This document shows, piece after piece, positions 1 to 7,281 of a stretch of 9,517 nt of DNA. The notes under the pieces are model-generated. The model worked only from the letters and a program-made list of their open reading frames with translations, was not told the origin of the DNA and did not search any database. Origin of the DNA: Clostridiaceae bacterium (GTDB lineage: Bacteria > Bacillota_A > Clostridia > Acetivibrionales > Acetivibrionaceae); assembly GCA_012513545.1 (NCBI GenBank), contig JAAZCB010000112.1, forward strand, positions 1 to 9,517. Direction: 5' to 3'. Both the position numbers and the translations under genes were made by a program. Every line of letters begins with the position of its first letter. The stretch's first letter is position 1.

Positions 1-3000
1 CCCTTCAGGCTCTTTTATACTCCCCGTTCCAAAAAACTCTTTTCTGTTTCCGGTTACAGAACGCTCCTTAATTGATGCATCCAAAAACACAATACTTCCT
101 TTAAATTCTTCATTATAGTTATTTAGAATCAAAACTGCACCTGTATCATGCTTCTGGGTATATACCTGAGAGGCACTAAACTGGTCGCTTACTCCAAGCA
201 CCGGTCTTATATAATAGGTAAGACTCAGTTCCCTGGTCTTATCGGATACATTTTCAAGCCTCAACAAACTTATTTTTACTGTATCCTCCACAGGCACAAA
301 CTGTGTCAGTATCTGGTTAATTCCATGGCTTTCGTGCTCAAAAACTGTATATCCGAATCCGTGCCTGATAGTATAGGGCTCATCCTCTCTTACAGGCAGA
401 GGAGTTACTGTCCAGATTTCACCAGTATGGTTATCCGACAAATACAATATCTCTCCGGGACAATCACTGACAGGATCATTCGACCATGGGGTCAGTTTAT
501 ATTCGCGGCTGTTTTCATACCATGTGTAGCCTGAACCCGATTCAGTCACAATAAAGCCGAAATCGCGGTTGGATATTACATTTATCCATGGCAGAGGTGT
601 ATTAATACCGCTCTCAAGATGCACAACATACTCCCTGCCATCCTTTGTAAAACCTCCCAGACCGTTGTCGAAGGCAAGTTCGGGTTTTTTTACCGCTGTA
701 ACCGTATATTTTTCAGAAGCAGAGCTAAAGTGTTTCAGCCCGGGCAATTTTTTGTCCTTATTAACCTTAAGCTGCTCGTAAAGCTCACCGGAATCTCCCT
801 TTAACACTACCCTTGCCAGAGCACAAAGCAGTTTTATGTCCTCGTCAGGCATACTGCTTTTCCGAAGTATAAAAACTCCGCCAGGCTTGTTTATCATGTC
901 ATGGGCATGACTTCCAGCTGCAACATCTGATAACAGTCCTCCAAGAGGGTTCGTATAGCTGTTTTCTTCTTCATTCAGAAGGACAAGATCTACCCGTAAA
1001 TTCTTAAACTTCCAGTACTCGTGTGCCTTTAAAATTTCATAGACAATGTCTATTTCATCAGTTTTTTCAAGCATGACAAGAACAATCGGAATATCTCCCG
1101 AAATCCCATATGTCCACAATGCCGACTGTCCCTTCCTGTTGCTGATTATATAGTCACTGTTTTTCTCTTTTTGAGGGCTTATAAATAAAATATGTGATAT
1201 AAGCTCCTGGTAAAGCTCAATTTCTTTGGTTTTCAAATTAAGGTATCTGGCTTCAACACGACTTTTGGTCAGCGAAAGACTGAACTCACTTTCTATCACA
1301 GCAGTGTTGCTGTACTTTGCTGCAATCTCAAGAGCAGCTTCACGGCTATCGGTTACAGAGGACACAAACGTAAGCTTTGCAGAATCTCCGGGATTAATCT
1401 TAATCCTGCGCCTCAAACTCATAATCGGGTCAAGAACAGCACCCACTGTATTTGACAGAGGCTTGTTAGGCTCTATAACTACAGGATTTGAGACATTTCT
1501 TCCTCTTCCCAAAAACTGCATTCTATCTGTTTCATAGGAAATTTCTGCGATTGCCTCCCCCTCAAACGCCATTGTATTTACTGCCCACACGACCTTTTCA
1601 TTTTCCGATCTGGGCCTTCTGTTTGCTATCAGGCTGTTTAATTCAGGAGAAAACTCTGTCCTGACAAACAGATTGCTAAAGGCTGGGTGCGCAACGTCTG
1701 CTCCATGTCCTGCCAATACAAGTTCAAAAAAGCTTGTTACTTCAATGGTGCAAGGTTCATCCCCGTGGTTTGTCAAGGTTATACGTCTTATCTCCGCATT
1801 GTCTCCTGCAGAAACAACAATTTCTAAAAGTGTATCAATATCACCATCTTTTCTAAAAAACCTTGCCTGCCCTGATGTAAATGTGAGTTTGTATTTATCA
1901 GGCCTTTTTATAAATGGCGCATAGGTTGCCGACCATGCTTCATTTGTCCCTAAATTTCTTATATAAAAGAACATTCCTGATACATCAAGGGATATGTCTT
2001 CCCTCCACCTGGTTACGTCAAGCGTTTTTAATTTACTGTAACCTGTCCCGCGGTCTGTAATCATAACTGAATAGCTGCCGTTTGACAGAATGTGCACCTG
2101 AGGAATCAAAGGATCTATCGCTTCATACTCCCTGAATGAATCTTCCTCATCAAGCAGAATATCCTTAAAAGGAATAACCTTCTCCTTGCTTTCTTTAGTA
2201 AAAACGACATTTGAAGGCACTTTCTCCTGCAGAAGGAGTTTAGCTGCATCAACTACAGGGTCTCTATGAAAACGCTTTTGCATAAGGTTGCCGTTTAGAA
2301 AATTATCAAGCGCCAATATGCTCATACCCTGGTGATGTGCCATATAACTCTTTACAACTGCCATTTTTGATCCGATTGGAAGGCGTTCCGGTGTATAGTC
2401 CAAAGCTTCATAAAAGCCGTAGGGACCTTCAGCGCCTTCTTTAGCAAGCCTTTTAAGATTCCTTATTGAAGCTGCCGGGTCAACAAGTATGGCAAGCATT
2501 GTAGCATAAGGCGCAACCACCATATCTTCCACAAGTCCTCTCTTAAGTCCGAGCCAGGGCACTCCAAAGGCCTTGTACTGGTAATCAAGATTGATGTCAA
2601 GGGAATAGAAGCCTGACTCGGATGTTCCCCATGGGACATTTCTTTGCTTACCATATTTTATCTGACTTTTTACAACAAAGGAGTAGGTTTCGTCAATAAG
2701 GGTATTTTTGCAGGTTTTCATAATAAGCAGCGGCATCAGGTATTCAAACATTGTGCCACTCCATGACACCATCCCTTTATACCGGTCCACGTAAGTCAGT
2801 GTCCTTCCAAGCCTGAACCAGTGCTGTCCATCAATCTCTCCCCTTGCAATTGCAATATAGCTGGCTTGTCTGGCTTCGGATGCAAGCAGGTCATAATACG
2901 AATTCGTAAGGCTGTTTTCCTCAATATTAAATCCAATGGAAAACAGCTGTCTCCTTTTATCATACAGGTGTCTGAATTCTGTCCTGTCAGATAATTCCGT

Positions 3001-6000
3001 CAACCTTTCTACAAGATTTTCACATCTTTGAGTAAACCCATTGAGGCGCGTAATGCAGCCATTTAGTGAATTCTTAAGTTCTTCAAACCATTTGGCAATT
3101 TCACCATGCTTTGGGCTGTCATCCTGTCCAACACCTATTATGAGTTTTTCTATATCTGTTACTGCCTCCTTGCAGGCTTTGGACATATTTATAAAAGGCA
3201 CATCCATACTCAGGCACCGGGTAATGCTTTTCCAGACTTCACTATTATCAGCCTTGTTACAATAGTCCAATACTTCAGATGGCATATCCCTAAGAATATA
3301 AGCCCATGGCAGAAATTCATCTATTTCTTTCTTAAATGAATCCAGCATATTGTAAAGCTTCCTGTTCCATGTACCATTATTGCCAGATAAATTATCTATA
3401 TTTCCCATAATCCTTTCCAGGCAGTTTATCCAGATACTAATATCAACACAGCCTTTTTCGTCAAAGCTGTTTAAAAAAGTATCAAGGCATGATATGTCAA
3501 TTATTTGTTCGGTATTTTCTACGGCTGCCAGATTTGCAGTATCCCTGATGCCTGATACCAGTGCTTTTTCAATGAGCGGCTTTTTCAGATACTCCAAAAG
3601 CCCTTCCTTCAAGGTTATCAAATAGCAGACAAAGTTTCCGCTATCAACAGTAGACACGTATCTTGGCGTCAGTGTTTTGAGGGTACGAGTATCATACCAG
3701 TTGTAAAGATGACCGTTCCATTTGTCCATTTTATCTATGGTATCTGCAGTGTTTGATACTATTTCAAAAAGTCTGCCTGTCCCTATATATCCAAAATCCC
3801 TTGCAGTCAAGGCCGCCAGCATACCAAGACCAATATTTGTTGGAGAAGTCCTGTATGCAATTCCATTCGGAGGATCCTCCTGAAAATTGTCCGGAGCAAG
3901 ATAGTTGTTCCTCTTATTAACAAACTCTTCGAAGTATCTCCATGTCTTCCGTGCAATTCTTCCTATTTCCTGCCTTTCATCATCTCCTAAAGGTTCATCT
4001 GCAATCACCTGCTCTTTACTTACACGGTAAGCAATTATCGGAGACATTGACCATAATGCAAAAAGAATAATTCCAATTTCAATCGATTCCGGCCTCAACC
4101 ATAAAACCAGTCCAAATAAAAGCAATGCTTGCAGCAGAGCCCACTTCATCCTTATTACATATCCTTTGGCCGAGTTTTTAAGCGTTCTTTCAGCGTCGAG
4201 CGCTGTAACCCACTCAAGCATGTTCCTCTTAGTTACAAACACCCTTATAAGAGTAGTGATGATCGCATCAGCCATTAAGTACGCGTGGTAGGGCAGGAAA
4301 ACAAACATCAGCGTCATCTGCAGAAATGAAGCTTTCAAGCCATATATGGCCGATGTATATTTTTTAGCAGTTATCCCTCTTAAGGGCATTGAAACAATAT
4401 AATCAATACCTGCTGTTATAATTGGGAAAAAAACTGTTAACAGGACGAAGCCTGCCCAGAATACAAGGTCTCCAGGAAAGACAGTAACTCCAAGGAAAAG
4501 TAAAAGCATCAGAGAAGGAGCTACCAGACTTCTTCTAAGGTTATCAAGTATTTTCCATCTTGAAATCAGAGACAATGGATTTTTAATAATACTCCCGCTT
4601 TTATCTCTTGTATGCGTACCCAACCAGGGAATAAGCTGCCAGTCTCCCCTTACCCAACGGTGCAGCCTCATCGCATATGAGTTGAACTTTGTAGGATAAC
4701 CGTCAATGAGCTCTAAATCGGTTACAAGTCCTGCCCTTATATATGAACCCTCAAGAAGGTCATGGCTCAATACAGCATTTTCAGGTATGGCGTTTCTCAA
4801 CAGCTCCTGGAAAACTCCAAGGTCGTAAATGCCCTTACCTGTGAATATACCTTCTCCGAAAAGATCCTGATAAACGTCAGAAATTGCACTTGCGTATGGG
4901 TCAATACCTTCCTCCCCGGCAAATATTCTCGAGAAAAGTGATTTATTAACGCTTTCAATATCAAATCCAATTCTCGGCTGCAGAAGTCCATACCCTTCAA
5001 CAACCGTTCCCCTCTCCTTGTTTATCAACGGCCGGTTCAAAGGATGAGCCATCGTTCCTATCAATTTCTTAGCTGTACCTAATGGTAGTATTGTATCAGC
5101 ATCAAGGGTAATAATGTATTTTACCTTTGGAAGGCCTGAAACATCTTTCGATACAATAGAATAGCTGGTATTCCCGTTTCCCATTAGCATATCATTGAAC
5201 TCAACCAAAGCTCCTCTTTTTCTTTCCCAGCCCATCCATTTGTTTTGTCTGTTGTTATATTGCCTGTGCCTGTGGAAGAAAAAGAATATATCCCTGCCAT
5301 AATCAGCATATTTTTCATTAAGCTCTTTTATCTTTGATAATGCGGTTTCGGTTATTATTTTGTCTCCCTCGGTGTCCTTTGAGGAAGAATCCTTAAAGTC
5401 ACCTGCAAGGGCATAATACACATTTTTTTCCCTGTTTGCAAGATAATAAACCTCAAGGTTGTCAATAAGCTCAACTGCTCTCTTGTAATCCGGCAGAAGT
5501 GCAGGTATTACTACCATTGTGCTCAAATCCTCACCTATGCCGTCCTTAAGCTCAAGCTTCGGCAGAAAAGAAGGCTTGTATATGTTGTTTAACAGCCAGT
5601 TTACCACATTGACTGCTATATCCGCAGCAGGAACTGCCGAAATCAATCCTGCAACTGCAAACAATACACCACCATAGCTGCTGTAAGTATATTTGGCAAC
5701 ATATGCTGCAATAAGAGTAGTGATCACACCGACTGCGCCTGTATAGAAAGCAGCAGGATGATTGTTGACAGCTCTTTTCAACCTCACATACAGGCTGATT
5801 TTATGTCCTATTTCATTTTCAAGATCTTTTAATCCCCTTCCAATAAGATAATAACCTATATGATTTTTACGCCTGTCATACAATCCATCCTGATAGTTTC
5901 CAGCTTTTTCTGCAAGCTCTACAAGCTTATTTGCAACATGTGTTTCGGAAACACTATAATATAATGCAATTTCCTCAAGCTCTTTTCTGTAAAAATTTCT

Positions 6001-7032
6001 TGATGCAAGATCCATCATGGAATATGTTCCATCCGGATCCCTCCTCAGTATGTGTTCAACCCTGCTTAATTCTTCAAATATTTCCACCCAGTTTGCGTTT
6101 GATATGAACTTAAGACTGGTAATGCAATTTCCGAAAGATCCCTTTCTTACTGTCTGCTCGTTATGCTCCTTATGTGTAACCTGATCTATCGTAGTTCCTC
6201 TAATCTGAAGCCTCTCGTCAATATAACGCAAAACGTGTGAAAATGCTCTTCCCTTCTTTCTTATCCTGTATGCAAGATATTCAATAAATGCAGAATTAAC
6301 CTGGTATTTTCCCTTAAGATTGCTGTCAATATCGTTAAATAGCTTATTGAGTCCTTCGGGATTCTCATTGCCAAATCCTGATAGTATTTCCTCAACCTTG
6401 TTTCTTTGTTCTTGAGCCTCCACAATCTTTTCACACAAGTACCTTATGTTTTCTATCAGAGCAAGTTTTATCATAATCGCCAGAGCCCATAATTCCCTGC
6501 CTGCAAGTATATTGTTAGACTGGTATGCATTTATGTAGTTTATCAAGACCTTTCCATCTATTCTTCCATCAGTATGGGAAACCATTTCCACAGCTATGGT
6601 GTATACTCTTGCAAATCCTTTAAGAGGCCCGCTCGAAAGCATTGGAAGCCTTGAGTAATATTCCTTATTCAGGTCTCTTCTAATAGCCTTAACCTGCTCC
6701 TCAACAATATAGAAGTTGTCTAGAAGCCACTCTGCCGCTGGTGTAGCTGCAATGCCCTTTTGTACATCCTCATTCAGATACTTGTAGACAGACGCAATAA
6801 ACCTGTAGTTCTCGTTCATTCTTGGAACAGGCCAGTTAAATAAGTTCGTCTTTTTTGATACAACATGGTCATAGGCTATTTCTCTGGCATGTGCTTCAAG
6901 CTCGTCATTAGTTAGGGTAGCTCCCCGGATCATTAAAAACCTGTTATCCCTGCTTCTGACAGCCAGCAGCCATACTATCAGAGATAAAGTCAATAAGGCA
7001 AGTACCGGCAAAATATAATAGTTCAAATGCAT
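1..7032 (-). CDS. ndvB: Cyclic beta-1,2-glucan synthase (NdvB/Cgs family), GT84-GH189-GH94, C-terminus cut by window edge
   Basis: This giant membrane enzyme is expected to polymerise UDP-glucose into a beta-1,2-glucan, close it into a ring and trim its length. The frame reads 2344 codons without a stop or shift; family members are about 2800 to 2900 residues, so roughly 500 are missing. Visible in order: a membrane helix at about residues 5-25; a soluble helical region to about 420; two hydrophobic segments at about 428-475; a GT84 domain at about 500-830 with TLDADT (D644, D646) and HRWVRGDWQ (791-799); hydrophobic segments between about 836 and 1002; a GH189/glycoamylase-like domain at about 1010-1590 with SWSGTMFEYLMP (E1430), PWGTSESG (1467-1474) and YMAHHQGMS (H1566, H1567); then two GH94-type beta-sandwiches from about 1600 and 2115. 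The GH94 catalytic barrel lies beyond the edge. ATG 7032-7030 is the start because TAA and TGA lie in frame just upstream. Domain functions come from the NdvB family; residue roles are inferred. Confidence 0.92.
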   Translation of the reverse strand, partial: MHLNYYILPVLALLTLSLIVWLLAVRSRDNRFLMIRGATLTNDELEAHAREIAYDHVVSKKTNLFNWPVPRMNENYRFIASVYKYLNEDVQKGIAATPAAEWLLDNFYIVEEQVKAIRRDLNKEYYSRLPMLSSGPLKGFARVYTIAVEMVSHTDGRIDGKVLINYINAYQSNNILAGRELWALAIMIKLALIENIRYLCEKIVEAQEQRNKVEEILSGFGNENPEGLNKLFNDIDSNLKGKYQVNSAFIEYLAYRIRKKGRAFSHVLRYIDERLQIRGTTIDQVTHKEHNEQTVRKGSFGNCITSLKFISNANWVEIFEELSRVEHILRRDPDGTYSMMDLASRNFYRKELEEIALYYSVSETHVANKLVELAEKAGNYQDGLYDRRKNHIGYYLIGRGLKDLENEIGHKISLYVRLKRAVNNHPAAFYTGAVGVITTLIAAYVAKYTYSSYGGVLFAVAGLISAVPAADIAVNVVNWLLNNIYKPSFLPKLELKDGIGEDLSTMVVIPALLPDYKRAVELIDNLEVYYLANREKNVYYALAGDFKDSSSKDTEGDKIITETALSKIKELNEKYADYGRDIFFFFHRHRQYNNRQNKWMGWERKRGALVEFNDMLMGNGNTSYSIVSKDVSGLPKVKYIITLDADTILPLGTAKKLIGTMAHPLNRPLINKERGTVVEGYGLLQPRIGFDIESVNKSLFSRIFAGEEGIDPYASAISDVYQDLFGEGIFTGKGIYDLGVFQELLRNAIPENAVLSHDLLEGSYIRAGLVTDLELIDGYPTKFNSYAMRLHRWVRGDWQLIPWLGTHTRDKSGSIIKNPLSLISRWKILDNLRRSLVAPSLMLLLFLGVTVFPGDLVFWAGFVLLTVFFPIITAGIDYIVSMPLRGITAKKYTSAIYGLKASFLQMTLMFVFLPYHAYLMADAIITTLIRVFVTKRNMLEWVTALDAERTLKNSAKGYVIRMKWALLQALLLFGLVLWLRPESIEIGIILFALWSMSPIIAYRVSKEQVIADEPLGDDERQEIGRIARKTWRYFEEFVNKRNNYLAPDNFQEDPPNGIAYRTSPTNIGLGMLAALTARDFGYIGTGRLFEIVSNTADTIDKMDKWNGHLYNWYDTRTLKTLTPRYVSTVDSGNFVCYLITLKEGLLEYLKKPLIEKALVSGIRDTANLAAVENTEQIIDISCLDTFLNSFDEKGCVDISIWINCLERIMGNIDNLSGNNGTWNRKLYNMLDSFKKEIDEFLPWAYILRDMPSEVLDYCNKADNSEVWKSITRCLSMDVPFINMSKACKEAVTDIEKLIIGVGQDDSPKHGEIAKWFEELKNSLNGCITRLNGFTQRCENLVERLTELSDRTEFRHLYDKRRQLFSIGFNIEENSLTNSYYDLLASEARQASYIAIARGEIDGQHWFRLGRTLTYVDRYKGMVSWSGTMFEYLMPLLIMKTCKNTLIDETYSFVVKSQIKYGKQRNVPWGTSESGFYSLDINLDYQYKAFGVPWLGLKRGLVEDMVVAPYATMLAILVDPAASIRNLKRLAKEGAEGPYGFYEALDYTPERLPIGSKMAVVKSYMAHHQGMSILALDNFLNGNLMQKRFHRDPVVDAAKLLLQEKVPSNVVFTKESKEKVIPFKDILLDEEDSFREYEAIDPLIPQVHILSNGSYSVMITDRGTGYSKLKTLDVTRWREDISLDVSGMFFYIRNLGTNEAWSATYAPFIKRPDKYKLTFTSGQARFFRKDGDIDTLLEIVVSAGDNAEIRRITLTNHGDEPCTIEVTSFFELVLAGHGADVAHPAFSNLFVRTEFSPELNSLIANRRPRSENEKVVWAVNTMAFEGEAIAEISYETDRMQFLGRGRNVSNPVVIEPNKPLSNTVGAVLDPIMSLRRRIKINPGDSAKLTFVSSVTDSREAALEIAAKYSNTAVIESEFSLSLTKSRVEARYLNLKTKEIELYQELISHILFISPQKEKNSDYIISNRKGQSALWTYGISGDIPIVLVMLEKTDEIDIVYEILKAHEYWKFKNLRVDLVLLNEEENSYTNPLGGLLSDVAAGSHAHDMINKPGGVFILRKSSMPDEDIKLLCALARVVLKGDSGELYEQLKVNKDKKLPGLKHFSSASEKYTVTAVKKPELAFDNGLGGFTKDGREYVVHLESGINTPLPWINVISNRDFGFIVTESGSGYTWYENSREYKLTPWSNDPVSDCPGEILYLSDNHTGEIWTVTPLPVREDEPYTIRHGFGYTVFEHESHGINQILTQFVPVEDTVKISLLRLENVSDKTRELSLTYYIRPVLGVSDQFSASQVYTQKHDTGAVLILNNYNEEFKGSIVFLDASIKERSVTGNRKEFFGTGSIKEPEG

Positions 7033-7045
7033 TACAGCTTATCAA

Positions 7046-7051
7046 CTCCTG
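7046..7051 (-). promoter_or_regulatory. Ribosome-binding site of the glucan synthase gene
   Basis: The minus strand reads CAGGAG here, followed by 13 bases and then ATG at 7032. The spacing is longer than the usual 5 to 9. In-frame TGA and TAA codons lie between this site and the ATG, so no earlier in-frame start could use it and the ATG remains the best choice. Confidence 0.6.
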
Positions 7052-7129
7052 TTTTTATATTTTTCTTTTAGCTTTTTCACATGTGTTTATGTTTTCCCAT
7101 TTAACTTATTTAATTAGGAGAATGCTTTT

Positions 7130-7135
7130 ATTATA
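7130..7135 (-). promoter_or_regulatory. Probable -10 box for the glucan synthase gene
   Basis: The minus strand has a perfect TATAAT about 97 bases upstream of the ATG at 7032, which would give a leader of roughly 90 bases. The region 16 to 18 bases further upstream has no good TTGACA match (TGTTTT is nearest), so the -35 element is weak or the promoter is activator-dependent. In such A/T-rich DNA a chance match is possible. Confidence 0.4.
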
Positions 7136-7206
7136 TGCAAATTGATTATTTCAAAACATAAAGTGATAAAAAAGTATTAACTACCCGTTACATTTTGTAA
7201 AAAATC

Positions 7207-7220
7207 TTTGTATATACAAA
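7207..7220. promoter_or_regulatory. Perfect 14-bp palindrome, candidate operator
   Basis: TTTGTATATACAAA is identical to its own reverse complement. It lies 61 bases upstream of the CotH gene start. The TATATA within it could itself be a -10 element, with GTTACA at 7187-7192 as a weak -35 at 18 bases' spacing. A dimeric repressor binding here would block that promoter. The base composition is A/T-rich, so chance occurrence is a real alternative, and no regulator is visible in the window. Confidence 0.3.
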
Positions 7221-7239
7221 CATATAAACAGACTTTAAA

Positions 7240-7255
7240 TTTATTAATCAATAAA
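7240..7255. repeat. Short A/T inverted repeat near the CotH gene ribosome-binding site
   Basis: The arms TTTATT (7240-7245) and AATAAA (7250-7255) are complementary around a four-base loop, AATC. It ends 11 bases before the AAGGGGG ribosome-binding site. The stem is all A-T and would be weak as RNA, so it is more likely a protein-binding site or chance than a terminator. Confidence 0.2.
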
Positions 7256-7266
7256 CAATATTTTTT

Positions 7267-7273
7267 AAGGGGG
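7267..7273 (+). promoter_or_regulatory. Ribosome-binding site of the CotH-family gene
   Basis: AAGGGGG sits eight bases before ATG 7282-7284. It is a strong Shine-Dalgarno match at near-ideal spacing. It fixes the start, and the encoded N-terminus is a good signal peptide, which supports the same choice. Confidence 0.8.
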
Positions 7274-7281
7274 ATATACCA

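Larger units (their letters stand above)
7033..7281. other. Divergent intergenic region between glucan synthase and CotH genes
   Basis: These 249 bases are markedly richer in A and T than the flanking genes and carry no plausible gene. The region contains the two ribosome-binding sites, a TATAAT box facing left, a perfect 14-bp palindrome and a second short A/T inverted repeat. No riboswitch fold or rho-independent terminator could be recognised by eye. Both genes start here, so their promoters lie back to back and could share a regulator. Confidence 0.8.

Noticed and set aside
148..534. Plus-strand open frame of 128 codons inside the glucan synthase gene
   Set aside because: It lies antisense to a frame that reads as clear GH94-type sequence. 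Its translation has no recognisable motif and no good ribosome-binding site. The other short plus-strand frames between 569 and 3625 fail for the same reason.
1..7032. Possible frameshift or split of the giant gene
   Set aside because: Motifs near residues 644, 791, 1430, 1468, 1566 and the last codons at positions 1-80 all fall in the same frame as the ATG at 7032, and no stop was met in reading through.
7221..7228. CATATAAA as a sporulation sigma-E/sigma-K type -10 element for the CotH gene
   Set aside because: It resembles the CATA-type -10, and the coat-kinase link makes this tempting, but no matching -35 element was found at the right distance. It is too weak to call.
7240..7281. Rho-independent terminator in the intergenic region
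   Set aside because: The only stem is six A-T pairs without a G/C core, and the T run at 7261-7266 lies just before a start site. Both flanking genes begin here, so no terminator is expected.
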